From Escarpia spicata (taxonomy: Eukaryota > Annelida > Polychaeta > Sabellida > Siboglinidae): 64,000 bases of DNA. The position numbers were made by a program, and so were the translations under genes. The notes beneath the pieces are model-generated. The model saw only the letters and a list, made by a program, of their open reading frames with translations, was not told where the DNA came from and ran no database searches. Shown piece after piece: positions 11,325 to 23,330 of the stretch (its first letter is position 1; each line of letters begins with the position of its first letter). The stretch is from NCBI GenBank assembly GCA_963995525.1, contig OZ023206.1, positions 69,038,723-69,102,722 on the forward strand, in the 5' to 3' direction.

Positions 11325-12234
11325 GCAATAATCATTTTAGTTTATTTAAGACACATGGCGTCCTTGAAAACCTATTTTATACTTTTTATGTGACTTTTCC
11401 TGTTACATTGTTCATTAAACATTATTTCCAGAAAGTTAAATTCTGTCATTCTATCGACAGTAGTGTTATCTATGGTTAGTAATGGGTAAGCCACGCTTTT
11501 TTCTTTTAGCTGTTTTTGAAAAGCATCTACTTAGTTTTGATTAGGTTAAGAGATAATTTGTTAAGTTTTAGCCATTTACTAATTTTATTTAGTTGTGTTT
11601 ACAACAGATTCTACGTTACAAATGTTTTCACACTTTGAAAATTAGTCAAGTGTACTTGACAGGGTGGTATCATCGGCATACAGTATGAAATTAAACTTTT
11701 GGCTGGCCTTGGCAGTCATTAATATATATATATATTGTAATAAACAACATGGACCTAAAATCGAGCCTTGATGTACGCCTGTTGAAATATTATGCATATC
11801 TGATTTTATATCCTCTATTTCAACACATTGTTTTCTATTTGTTAGATAATTTCTAATTAAGCTTAATGCTACTCCTTTTATTTCAATATATTCTAATTTA
11901 TTTAGTACTATTTTATGATCCAGGGTATCGAAAGCTTTAGAAAGGTCCAGATAAATATTTATAGCAATTTCATTTCTATCCATGTGTGTCATTATCCTAT
12001 TGGTTAATTCAAGGACAGCAAATGCAGTGCTCTGTTCCTTTCTAAATCCATATTGGTTTTCGAACAAGAGATTTTGTATTTTGAAAAATGAATCTAGCTG
12101 TTTGTAAATTATCTTTTCAACTACTTTTGATATAACTGGTAAGAGTGATATTGGTCTGTAATTGCTGAATTGGGTATCGTCACCTTTTAGTCCTTTGGCC
12201 GAGGTCCAAGGGACTATTGCCATCACTCTGCGTC

Positions 12235-14062
12235 CGCCGTCCGACGTCCGCCGTTAGCTGCCGTATCTCGGAAACCGTTCAGCAACTTTTTCTCAAATTT
12301 TGCAAAGACATATCTTAGGGCACTGCCACTATGCACGAGAAATCTGTATTTGATTGAATCATTCTAAGGGCTCCCTGGGGCCTCCAAGGACCCCAAAACT
12401 GGTAAAAATTTAACATATTGCCTATTTTTTCAAAAACTGCGCAGCAACTTTGTTTCTAATTTTGCATATACATTTCAGGTGGTAGTGTCACTGTACACAA
12501 GAAATCTGTATTTGATTGAATCATTCTAAGGGCACCTAATGACCCCTCCAAAAGACCCCAAAACTGGTAAATTTTCACATTCTGTGTATTTTTTTAAAAA
12601 CTCTTAAGTAACTTTTTCTCTAATTTTGCATATACATTTCATGTGGTAGTGCGACTGTACACAAGATGGTCTACTGCGGCAGCAGATCTATCATGCTTCC
12701 AGTCCTTTTGTTCAACTAATCCCTTTTCCCACAACATCTGTCACCTCACTGTGGCTGACTGGCTGAAAGTGTGACTAATCTGTAATTGGTCACTGGCAGA
12801 GGTTTGTGTCAACACACACACAGCACCATCTAGACCCCTGAACAGTTGTGCCTACATTCTAAGGGGTCATCCTGAAACAACAAAATGTCAACCATTAGAA
12901 AAGTTGACATAGTTCCGCTATACACAAGGAATCTGTATAATTTTGATTGAATCATTCTAGTATCATCAGCATATAGTAGAACATACATTTGCAAGTAAAT
13001 GTCTACATCATCATCACTAAGGTTGTAAATTTCACCAGCTACCATGTCAAGTCCCTTATAATTATGACTAACGGTGTTCAAAATCATTCAGGTAAATAGC
13101 AAATAACAAAGGAGACAAGTTTTCTCCTTGTGGTAACTCTACATCACATGAGAAGCAGGCTGACACAGACCCCCAAAATGCAAAATGTTTACACTATCTA
13201 GTGGTGTGGTTTTGAGAAGGGCCTTTGAGACTATCCCCTAACAGTAGATTTTGTGTATTGTGCCAGAAACAGAGCGTTATTCCCCTTCCCAAAACATCTG
13301 TCACATGCGGAGTCTGTGTCTTGCATGGATATATATTTTATGCAGTTGTTTTATATAAGCAGGAAGTTTGTGAAATTAGTTATTCTTAGGCCACAGAAAA
13401 GTAATTCCTGGTTTCTCATCAATGCATGTATTTAAAAATATGTGCCACAACATTTTATTTTCTATTATAATTATTCCTTATTCCATTAAGACGTGGTGCA
13501 ATAAGTGAACAGTAAACATGTCAACATTTTACTTCCATCATAACCCTTAATGATCTGTAACTATGATTCACCAAAAAACATTTGATTAATAATTACCTAC
13601 AGGGTTGTTTGATTTCTGCCGGGCTGAACCTGTTTCTGCCCAGCAGAAACGGCAACAAGAGGAAATACATGCCACTGATAGGCAAATGTGTTCTTTTTAT
13701 AGAAAACGTCAGTTTCTTTATGTACCTGTCTACGTATGATAACCATGTGTCCGCCCTACTCACAATAAACAAGAAACATCACATGAATGATAAAAGGAAG
13801 ATCACTGCCACTTAACTTGTGGATTAGTATTATAAAACTACTCTGCTACTGCTTGGTGGACAGTTAATTAGTGGCTCAAGTTCAAATACATCAGGACGTT
13901 TTTCACACCTGCATGGTAGTTTAGGCTCAGTAGTGTGCTGGCAGCTACTAAACCTATAGGCTTGTGTGAAAAGGATAGTTGGCAGAAGAGCTAACTTCAA
14001 AGCACCATTGCATCCATTTAGCCAGGCAGCAGTCACACTGTCAGAGTGGCTTCTGCTATGTT

Positions 14063-14093
<31 letters not shown>

Positions 14094-15140
14094 GCTTAAT
14101 GATCCCAATACACCAATCTGTTGGCACAATGTCAGATAATAGAACTACCTTGGTAGGTTAAACATCTTAACAATAACTATAATGAGATCTGTGGGGCTGT
14201 TTTTAAGTATTCATATATAACATTATCAATACCGCATGCCTTTTTGTTTTTGAGTTTTTTTATTTGCATTAGTATGTCATCTTGTGTGAATGGTCTGTTT
14301 ATGTGTAATGGCCCCCAAAAAGGATCCCAAAACTTGAATATTTTCACATTTTGCCTTTTATTCAAAAATTGTTCAGTAACTTTTTCTCTAATTTTGCATA
14401 GACATTTTATGTGGTAGTGCCACTATACGCAATACATCTGTGTTTGATTGAATCATTCTAAGGCCACCAAATGCTAAATTTGCTAACTAAAATTAATTGT
14501 CTACCTCAGAGTAGCTATATTTATATAACTTGTTGAGTATTACACCCAGCTGTGGAGCTAAGATTCTCTGCCTGCTATTGTTTGATGGAAACTGACTAAT
14601 CTGTAATTGGTCACTGGCAGAAGCTTGTGTCAACAGACAGCATTAAGCCACTAACCCTGTTAAACTGGACAGTTGCCTGTAGGTTTGAAACTGTGTCAAA
14701 CAGTGAGTCTACCTTTTGCTCTCAAACAATCTGTCCTCTTAGTTTTACACATAAAGACATAATCTGGCATAACGTGATAAGTTTTTGTAGCAGCACATTT
14801 GTACTTCCAGTGTATCATTGCAACATAACATACATACTGTGTGCCACATTTGAATGTTGTACATGTAATATTTCCATGCAATCCATTTGCATATATAATG
14901 TAAAACTTCAACAGCAGTTTTCTTCATTTTCACTTTTTGACCCCTACCATGTTCAATGCTCCATAACTTTGTCAATTTTTGTAGCAGTCATAATTTTTGA
15001 AACCGTGTAAAGCACCCTACCAAACTTTTACAAGAATGTAAGAAAACAATGTTACAATTTTTCCGACTTATCTTATATACCGGCGTCACATATATACGTA
15101 TTAGTACAAAGGACTTCAGGGCCTCTTGGCCCATTTTTTA
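12235..15140 (-). pseudogene. Degenerate LINE RT and ~150-bp repeats, repeat X copy B (inverted)
   Basis: This is the inverted and longer partner of 150-1797. On the minus strand it contains the 14975-14696 segment paralogous to 308-553, RT fingers at 14365-14177 (PFTQDDILMQIKKLKNKKA, then CGIDNVIYEYLK), and the palm at 13087-12945 (LYADDTRM). Several ~150-bp units with the post-YADD sequence follow (12270-12670). Stops and deletions break every part. Copy A and copy B differ in the number and place of the ~150-bp units. A (TA)n microsatellite interrupts it at about 14065-14092. Confidence 0.75.
14065..14092. repeat. (TA)n microsatellite
   Basis: An uninterrupted TA run of about 13-14 units lies within repeat X copy B. 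Copy A has no comparable run at the matching position, only a short TATATAATTATTATA. Confidence 0.9.
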
Positions 15141-15559
15141 AATTTGGAATTATAAAAATAAAATTATAAAAAATGGGGCCAAACTTTTCACATGTTCTAG
15201 ACAGAATGTCGCATATAGTTTCCCATGTTTTAACGCTGTTATTGAACTTGTTAAACAAGATTTTTAATTCAGTTGTTTGGCAGTTTGTGTGCTTGTTTTA
15301 AGTATGATGTTATAAGATATCACGTTAGTCCGAATTGTTGAATGTTCTGGTGAATCAGGCAGTCACTTTTTTAAGCTTCTTATATACGTCTCTGTATCGT
15401 ATTGATTTGGCCAGGCCAAGTGTAATCCATGTTGATTTTGTGTGCTTATATTTTTAACTTAACTATTCTGTATGGCATGTGTCAGCAGATGCCAACTGAT
15501 TAAATTTATTATAAACGTCTGTTGAAGTGATTTCATAAAATTTTATGAATTTGGAAACT

Positions 15560-15640
15560 GACTAATAATAATGTAGTTGACAGAATTTCGTAACGGGTGG
15601 CACTGGCGATGTCGTGCACATGATTGGTGGACATCTATCA
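15560..15640 (+). repeat. Fragment of the CYLD-like 3' flank, unit 1
   Basis: GTAGTTGACAGAATTTCG to GATTGGTGGACATCTAT matches 26880-26947 behind the intact gene and, in part, 31785-31812 behind copy 3. It is about 8 kb from the copy 1 CYLD body because transposons filled the interval 7672-15560. Confidence 0.8.
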
Positions 15641-16559
15641 CAATCACAATCACAATACTTTATTGTCCCTTGTGAGGGAAATTCATTTGGAGTGTAGAGC
15701 AGCATAATAAGACATATAAAACAAATGTACATGCAATATACACAATGTAATAATAAAAAGAGTAAAAGTTATATCGATTAAATAAATAAGTTACAACAGT
15801 TTTTAAAAAGTTAAGTTATCTCACAAATCATCTCAGGCTCACTCAGTGTCAGACTGGCAGAGATGGAGGGGAACGAAGGTCAGTTACTTATTCGTTAGTC
15901 TTATTGACGAGGGAACAAGAGTTTCGAGTACGGTTCAATTTGCAGTGAGGGAGTTGAAAGCGGCGGCCAGAAAGAAGTAGTTTATAGCATGGAAACAGGG
16001 GATGTTCAGGGTCTGAGGAGACATTCCTTCCCTTTCTCTCTGCCCGTTGCCTGTATAGATCTTCTAGACTGGTCTGCTTTTTTCCCACCACCTTGCCATT
16101 AACCCTGACTGTTCGTGTCAGAGTGTTGTGATGCACGGTACTCAGGCCGCCGTACCACACAAGAAACCCAAATGTAATAGAGCTTTCTATGTAGCATCTG
16201 TAGAAGGTTTGTAGAACATGTGTGCTGACACTGAGTGACCTGAGCTTGCGTAAGAAATACAGCTTTTGCTGGCACTTTCTGTTAATTATCGCTGTATTTT
16301 CACCAAATGTGAGCTTTGCATTAATGATAGTGCCGATATACTTGTATTCGTCTACTCTCCTTACACACTCTCCGTTAATGAATAGTCTCTTGGGAGGAGT
16401 AGGATTTTTCCTAAAATCTATTATGAGTTCTTCAGTTTTACGAACGTTCATGTCTAGGAAATGATTGTCACACCACACTGTGAAATCAGCTACAGCGCAC
16501 GCACACACTTGATCAGAGCCGGATAGGTCGATGATAGCTGTGTCATCGCTGTAACTCAA
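15641..16559 (-). mobile_element. Rex1/CR1-like LINE, 5'-truncated
   Basis: The minus-strand frame 16559-15888 (223 codons) starts just before the palm box (SYSDDTAII, where YADD is usual). It continues WCDNHFLDMNVRKTEELIID, INGECVRRVDEYKYIGTI, KCQQKLYFLRKLRSL, FYRCYIESSITFGFLVWYG and a C-terminal LLLSGRRF segment. These are in the order seen in Rex1-type LINEs of fish and marine invertebrates. The 3' UTR ends with AATTTCCCTCACAAGGGACA, AATAAAGTATT and short ATTGTG repeats (about 15640-15680), the characteristic tail. The copy is long open but 5'-truncated. Confidence 0.85.
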
Positions 16560-16850
16560 TATTATTTGAAAAGATTGTCTAAACTAATGTTACAACATAT
16601 TTTAAATGAGTAGAAGCCTTTTACAGTTAACATTTGTCATGTGTAGATACATATTATGGCATGGTTCTAGCAAGGACCTCCAAACTGACATTTTCATCAG
16701 AAGCTAAAACACACTGCTTAGTTGTGTTTATCGCAAAATCGAGGTAAATATAGCATACCAACTTACCAAGGCACATCTATTATCCCATACTGACCGCCCA
16801 ACTGAATGGCTTTTTAAAATCACAGTATTGTGTAATACTAATGTTCATTA
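16560..16850 (+). repeat. CYLD-like 3' flank, unit 1 distal part
   Basis: This stretch is homologous to 31968-32250 behind CYLD copy 3, with shared ATTTGAAAAGATTGTCTAA, GTAGAAGCCTTTTACAG, GGCATGGTTCTAGC and CTGACCGCCCAACTGAA segments. It marks the right end of duplication unit 1. No coding potential was seen. Confidence 0.8.
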
Positions 16851-17684
16851 TCTGCAGATCACTCATTAGCGTGTATTTAAGGGTAATTACACATGTTTTG
16901 GCTACTTTACACCCTGTGACTACTATGGGTGCGTATAAAAACGCACCATCTCAAACCAGCAACAAGAAGCCGATTTAAAAGCCATTTTTCTTTGAAAACA
17001 CCAAACATCTGATTTCTGACTGCCAGATTGTTGCTTGTGTACACAAGAATGTGACATCATAAAACTGCGTGTAGTGATGTGAAGTCTTCTGTTATTTATA
17101 CTTTATTCATGAAAGTATAAAATACAAGTTCCCCAGGCACTGACACTTAGATAATATCCATAGACTGCTAATGTGCTTCACTATTCACTAGATGTAGTCT
17201 ACATGTAGAATTGGAAAATAACATAAAACAATTCCAATATCATCAAAGCTCCCCAAGGCTATACCAAAGTTATGACTTATATCTGCAGGCAGCAATGTCC
17301 AATGAGAAAACCAGTCACTGAGTCAGATATTTTGGGCTCACAAACAATTTGTTGTTTCACAGGCCAAGATGAATGACAATCAGCTATTAGATTCAGTGAA
17401 GCGTGTTGACTTGTCTGTAACAGAACTCCAGAGGGGCCCCCAAATATATCAGTAGCTTATAAACTGTTCGAGAACAATAATGCAGCACTAACAATCAGAG
17501 GAGTAACTTATTTTAGTTGGAAGATTATTATTTTATTAAAATATGTTTATTTCTAGTACTCATGCATGTGATATTGTTACAGTATTGCATTTGTAGTATT
17601 GCCAGTTTGGCCAATAAAACTGCTGTTTTTGGAAATGGTGTTTCCTGTTGCCCACACATCATGCCACATTAATAAATTCATCAG
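16851..17684. other. Intergenic, nothing recognised
   Basis: AT-rich DNA without open frames of note and without similarity to other parts of the window. Confidence 0.4.
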
Positions 17685-17686
17685 TA

Positions 17687-18014
17687 CCCTGCTAAAAATA
17701 CTACAGTTTACTAAAGTAAATTTACTATAGTTTACTATAGTAAACACTATAGTAAACTACAGTGTTTTAGCGGAATATTTTACCATGTTTTACCACAGTA
17801 AATACTATGGTTTACTATAGTAAATATTACATTTTACTATGATGAATATCACGTTTTACCATGGTTTATTACAATGAATACCATATTTTACTATGATTTA
17901 CTATGGTGAAAGCATGGTAAAATGCAATATACTATGGTTTACTATAATTCACCATGATTTACTATGGATGTATCATGGTTTACCATAATAAACTATAGTA
18001 CATCTTTAGCAGGG
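17687..18014. mobile_element. MITE with TA target duplication and palindromic interior
   Basis: The ends CCCTGCTAAAAATAC and GATGTACTATAG (minus strand reads CCCTGCTAAAGATG) form imperfect inverted repeats, flanked on both sides by TA (17685-17686 and 18015-18016). The 328-bp interior consists almost only of variants of TTTACTATAGT and TTTACCATGGT in both orientations, so it can fold into many local hairpins. No protein is encoded. TA duplication suggests mobilisation by a Tc1/mariner-type transposase supplied elsewhere. Confidence 0.8.
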
Positions 18015-18079
18015 TAATTAATTAATACAAACTTATAATTCATTGTAATTTCAGAATATACCCCTACAATGAAATGACA

Positions 18080-18580
18080 GAAACATACATGATATTCTGA
18101 AAACGGGAAGAATTCACGGAATCGGCATTCTGAAACGAAATAAGCCTTTTCAAACGGAAATTCCGCGATCACAAAAAACAGACGAAATTGCGGTATTTGC
18201 GTTTTCAAAAGGATATTCCGTGATCACGAAAAAGAGCAAAAGCACCACCTCTTTCACCAATAATGCCTTAACTGGAGATATTTTGAAACAAATGTTTAAT
18301 ATGCAATGATGTTAATTTATATTTGTGGATTTATGACGCAGGATTTAAAAAAACAGAAATGTGCTTCTTTAGCCAGTGTGGCATTTTAAAACGGAAAATG
18401 TGTCATTTGACATCAAAAAAATGTGTAATTAATGGAAAATACGTCGTTTGAAACAGAATTTGCATTTTTCTGAAACGGAAAATACGTCGTTTGAAAGAGA
18501 ATTTGCCATTTTCTGAAACAGAATTTTGAAAAAAGGAATTGAAACGGAATTTGCCTTTTTTGAAACAGAAAATCAGTGTC
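18080..18580. repeat. Degenerate GAAACGGAA-type short repeats
   Basis: Variants of TTCTGAAACGGAAAATACGTC and GAAACAGAATTTGC recur. The clearest are two adjacent 43-bp units at about 18436-18520. Less regular copies extend from 18100. No coding potential. Confidence 0.6.
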
Positions 18581-18837
18581 CCTACATCTGGAAGATCCTT
18601 CACCTGAACACACAGTACTATTAAGATTACTACAATTAATAAAACAAATCAGTGAATGCATAAATGTCTATATCATTTGCATATTATATTATATTTAACA
18701 GATAAACAAATAAACCATCATGAACTTATTACCAATTCCAAACAAAGATCTAGTAGTAGTAGTAAATACAACATGGATCACCATAACCAGTTTTTAAGAA
18801 CCCCTGAAACCTGACTGTGAAAAAAGTATGAGAATGT

Positions 18838-18960
18838 AATCTAGTAGTAGTGCTCTGGTATAAATAGTAGTAGGAGCTTTATTACATGATGGTTACCATG
18901 TCATGTTGACAGCATGATTTTCAGTGGTACATCCAGTTATATTTGCTTTAGATAATACAT
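18838..18960 (-). repeat. LINE 3' tail fragment
   Basis: TAGTAGTAG followed by AGCTTTATTACATGATGGT, TACCATGTCATGTTGACAG and TGATTTTCAGTGG parallels the start of the LINE tail at 49548-49640. It is therefore a short 3' remnant of the same LINE family. Confidence 0.6.
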
Positions 18961-19610
18961 ACAATTCACAACAATATGTGACAGACCACAATGGTTCACA
19001 CCATGAGGTATGTTACAAAACTGAGAAAAAGCCAAAATACATTCATAGGGCTGAACATATCGAGATTCGTTTTCGGCATTTTTAGAAATAATAAACAATA
19101 TACTATGTTTTAATAATGCAATTTTTTTATTATTATCTTGAAAAAGTGTTTTGGTGTCTGTTTTTGGATTGAATGGTATGATTTTACAGGTAAATATCTT
19201 TTATGTTGTCTGTCTCAAAACTTGGATTCTTCCGACGGGTCAGTTCAACCACCCACAATTTGCAACATGTTCACTCACATGGATGACATTGGTATCATTG
19301 AAATGTTTCCCTTTAACACAATGCTCCTCAATCCATAATGCCAAAATTTACCTTAAGCTCTGAATCAATGCGACCCGTCATATAATATATTATCTATAAT
19401 TATATTAAAATAAACAAATAAATAAACAAATATAATAACTAAAATAGTAATAAATAAATAATAAAATAAATACATAAAAAAGAGAAATCCGATCTTACCG
19501 CTCAGAGCATGATTAGTTTATGAGGATTTATGTTTTTAGATTAGTGTTGTTAGTTTGCACATAAAAAATACTTCTGCCGTTGAATAGCGCAATCTATACA
19601 GTGCCCCTTT
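18961..19610. other. AT-rich low-complexity stretch
   Basis: No gene was recognised. A run of AAATAAA-like short repeats lies at about 19400-19480. Confidence 0.4.
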
Positions 19611-19619
19611 ATTTTTAAA

Positions 19620-20036
19620 ACATAAATGCAACGCTACGAAGCATCACGATCCGTGTAAGCCAGTATGTGTTATGATCGAGTATAGGAATATCTTTTGTGT
19701 AACCATCCTTTCTTCTTATAGCGGCTTTGTTTTCAGTAACCCAGTCGGCGTCGCTGTCATTTAGTGTCAACAGAGTCACCCGAGTCGATGACGTTCCCGC
19801 CGTCGCGTCGGTGTCTTTGGCGTCGCCGAACCAAATAAATGTTCTTTATCTTCGTTTTCACCCATGTCACCCATCGAATTATCTGGTATTTTCTGAACCA
19901 TGCCTTTTACGTAATTCTCCACTACCTACATCCTCTACATTAGATGAAGTAAACGTTTCCTCTTCGTTTGTTGCCATTTTCAAGAGTTTGTCTGCTTCTC
20001 GCACCAGTCTCAGAGCACTCGGCTGAATACAACCTC
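19620..20036 (-). pseudogene. LMF1-like first exon, decayed paralogue
   Basis: It is homologous to 3300-3710 and keeps MATNEE, the HNTYWLTRIVMLRSV end and several spacer segments. Small deletions shift the frame in the middle. The splice donor GTAAGA of the first copy is replaced here by GTTTTAAA. With both a broken frame and no donor, this copy cannot act as a first exon. Confidence 0.7.
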
Positions 20037-21860
20037 ACCGATAAAAACTAAGTTGGCTATTGTTTTATATATAAGTTATTACAAAGTAATTGATTAAAGT
20101 TAACACATTCTCCATGGCTAACTAGAAGATTGATATAGGTGAGGACAATTAGTATGACGTGATTTATCATAAAGGGTAATATACAAGATAACTAAGTGAA
20201 GTAAACTAAAGTTGTAAGAGGAACGTGATGATAATTGTGGTCGCTGTTAAACACTTCTATCCGTTAGAGGGCGCCACTAAAACAAACTTCATTGTTTTTT
20301 CTGGTTACTTTTGGCTCATGTTGCGTACTTTTAAGTTGCATTTGTGTTTTTACTTTGTGCAAAACATACAGCGTCAACTTAAAATGTTAGTAGAATATAT
20401 AAATGCTGGTAGAATATATGAACACAGTTTCTTGATCGACGTAGTTCCTTTTTATTCGCCAGGGGCTGTTTCGTTTTCTGCTATTTATAGTTTAATGGGA
20501 AATTTTTGGTTATGACTTTCGATGACTATTTTTGTATTCCTGCTTGTTTGTTGAATACGTGACTGCTAACGGTTGGTAAATTGTGTATGTTTCAGGTATT
20601 TCTTATATGTAAAAGTTGTATTAACGTACGCCTATTGAATAGTAGATATGTGTTCCGTGCGAGCATGTTGATTTATTTTTGTATCAATGCATGTTCGCCG
20701 GCCGTGGACCTGATGCTGTGCTGTGACTGCAGTCCTGACCAGTGTGAGGCAGTTGGCGACCTTTTTGGGAGGTGGGACCCGATCGTCTGGCCCCGGGATA
20801 CGCCAGTCACAATGGCTTTTCTGTTTCCTTTCCAGTCGCATATTGAAAGGTGACTTCGGCACCGTTGTCGCGCTTAAATTTATCCGGGCGTTAAATTATA
20901 TCGGGGTGACGTTTCAGGCTTCAGCGCGTATCTAGGGAAATGTATTTAGCACCAGCTACGTGTCAGTGACAATGCCTATATCTACGTACGACGTGGTTAT
21001 GTGTCATGGTTATGCCTGGGTGTAATGGTAAGCCTAAGGGTAGTAAGATCTTAGACGATTTACTCCAAACAGCCCAAACTTGAGCTAACGGTGGAAGGGG
21101 TCATCATAACACATTATTTACGCGCCTATGAATGGGCTGGTCCCGGAGATATGGCGCTATAGAAATGCTAGTAATAATAATAGTAATAATAATAAATTAG
21201 GGCGATTTAGCTGCTTTGCTACACATGACGAACATTGCAAAATGTTTAGGACTGTCACTAAAATGACATTTCTTATTGTTATGTAGTTACTGTGCTTTTG
21301 TAATTCCTATTGTTTATATTAGATAAGGCTATGTGAATACATTAACCTATTATGCCTTTGCGGAAAATATTTAGGTGGACAAAATGAAATCAAAATAAAA
21401 TATACTTTATTAATCCTAGCGGGAAATTGTAGTGCCACCAGACTGGTCATTATGGACATTGTCTTCACAGAAACGACATGCACTTTACATCTAACAACCT
21501 TCTATACAAAACAAATCAATTACTAAATATTATTTGAAAAGATTGTCTAGATGTTTCTTTAATTGTAATTCCTACTATTTATATTAGTCATATTAGATAA
21601 GTCTATGTGAATATGTTAAACGTTTATGCCTTTGCGGAAAGTATTTACATCAAGTCATCTTTGTCATTATTAAGGGGTGCGCTTTGCCCCACACAACTTG
21701 GTGCTTCCCCTGTAAGTGTAATGTGTGTATGCATATCTCTTGGCCTTGCATACTGTACACAGTAACCTAGACTTTGCTACCTCAATCACTGTTACCCTCC
21801 TTGTGTACACAATTTGTAGTAAGCCCTGAGAGTAAATATATTGTTTCCTTGAATAAAAAA
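20037..21860. repeat. Segmental duplication block, copy 2
   Basis: Homologous to 3710-5100 with insertions, including a LINE tail (21395-21550) and an ATAATAGTAATAATAA microsatellite near 21175-21195. The segment around AATTCCTACTATTTATATTAG appears twice inside this unit (about 21300-21345 and 21565-21600), suggesting a local tandem duplication. Confidence 0.75.
21395..21550 (-). repeat. LINE 3' tail, family a (copy 1)
   Basis: Read on the minus strand, this is a short LINE end with CAATTTCCCGCTAGGATTAA and TAAAGTAT. Near-identical copies occur at 26972-27125 and 31845-31985, in all cases next to ATTATTTGAAAAGA. No coding part is present. Confidence 0.7.
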
Positions 21861-22784
21861 ATAATCATTTGAATACAGCACAAATCTAGCAGTTGTGTGC
21901 TCAGATGACAAGTGTGAAGATGGGACTAACTTGTACTCTTTTATCCAAGGCACGTTTTTTTGTAACTGAGAGGGGTAAATATTTTCTTAATTCATATCCA
22001 GAAATACAATTTGAATTGTTATTTTTCACACAAATTAACTTAAACCGAAAGTATAAAGTGTGCTTCATGCCTTCATAACATATTGCACAAAATCTGCACA
22101 AAATCTACATAGCTCTCTTCAGATCAGTGAAATGTTTCGTCCTGTCAAAAATACACCATTAGTATTTAATCCCACTTGCGAGACAGCATCAATAACAACT
22201 GTGATTTGAATGGAATATTAATTATCATAGGTTAAATCCATTGTCATTGTCAAAAAATTTCCTGTAGACTTAAAAGAGAACATAATTTGTGTTTAATGAA
22301 GATTACAATTATCTGGTTTAATTTCTAATGTAGCTCTCATGGTATTGACAGTGAATGTTTCAATTATAGAACAGTGTCAATTAAGTTTTAAAAATCATAA
22401 CATTTAAATCACCTGGAAATGCGGGGCATTCAATTTTTAACTCTTATAGAACTACTTTCTTAAATATATCCAATTGATTGTATCCTGGACTGGTGTTGTT
22501 GAATGATTTTTGCTATTTTCAGATTTAATGAAACATTGTAAAGCACCACAAAACAATTTGGGTAATATAGTAGTTGTGTTATCTAAGACTATATATTCTT
22601 GTTTTGTCATCCGATGTCATGAAGACATTCTATTTAAATAACTAAATATTGGGTAATATTCATAATCTTTTCGTTATCTCTTTATAGTTTAAAATGACTT
22701 CCAAGCCTTGTAAACACATTTCTAGATGGTACCTGCTTAATAATTATTGCTTTTCTTTTTCTTTCTACTGATAATATTTCAATG
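21861..22784. repeat. Duplicated non-coding segment of unit 2
   Basis: This segment is paralogous to unit 3: 27420-27870 and, a second time, 28890-29760. Landmarks are TTTTATCCAAGGCACGTTTT, AATACAATTTGAATTG, ATGCCTTCATA and CCTGGACTGGTGTTGTTGAA. No frame is conserved. Confidence 0.75.
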
Positions 22785-23328
22785 TTAAATTCGTTTCGTA
22801 ACAGCAGCGTCTTCTGGGGAATATGATCTTAAATTTGTAACAGTGGCGCCCTCTGGGAATGTCTCGCCGTTGTGTCTTTCTTCAAATACATCATCGACAG
22901 TTAGATGAGAGACCAACGGTCCAAGGACGTGAATGAACATAGACAGAGGCGAGTGGACCTCGGTATCTGTGAGGAGATGTACATGTAGGCACATGACAGT
23001 GAACACAAGCTAACATATTAATATACATATTAATACGCTAACGTGGCGGCTTTCCCAGCATCCAAAGAACAGTTGCCACTTTATGTTGTTCATTCACGTC
23101 CTTGGACGAATGGCCTCTGATCTACCACTTGACGATGCACCTAAAACATTGTTGGTAATTTACTTTTTCAGCCATTCCCAAGGTGGCGCCACTGTATCCG
23201 TTTTATCAAGACTTACACGCTGTGCACATGGAATGCCGTAATTGACACAGCAGAAATGAAATGGTCGTGGGTTTTATGTTAGAAATACTGTAATGATGAC
23301 AACTGCCGCCTTTGGTTTGTTGCTCCAT
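22785..23328. repeat. CYLD-like gene 5' flank, unit 2
   Basis: Conserved with 29780-30330 and partly with 5840-6130. It contains CAGTGGCGCCCTCTGG, GGCGAGTGGACCTCGGTATC, CGCTAACGTGGCGGC and CCATTCCCAAGGTGGCGCC. It leads directly up to the foldback element that separates it from the gene. It probably holds the promoter region or a non-coding first exon of the CYLD-like gene, but no TATA box or start site could be fixed. Confidence 0.65.
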
Positions 23329-23330
23329 TA

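Larger units (their letters stand above)
7672..12226 (-). mobile_element. CR1/jockey-like LINE, split by a nested LTR retrotransposon
   Basis: The minus-strand RT runs 12226-11642 in one 194-codon frame: NYRPISLLPVISKVVEK, NQYGFRKEQST, IYLDLSKAFDTLDH, GVHQGSILGP and FILYADDT. After a stop at 11642 the product continues, with stops, as WLKLNKLSLN and FNFLEIMFNEQ down to about 11325. It resumes at 8363 with LPLDIKIVLYNALILPHLNYG and ends with the typical C-terminal frame 8134-7898. A 3' untranslated part reaches an AATAAA (minus strand, near 7700). The 5' end (endonuclease, ORF1) is missing, so this is a 5'-truncated, decayed copy. HQG replaces the usual PQG in the palm motif. Confidence 0.85.
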
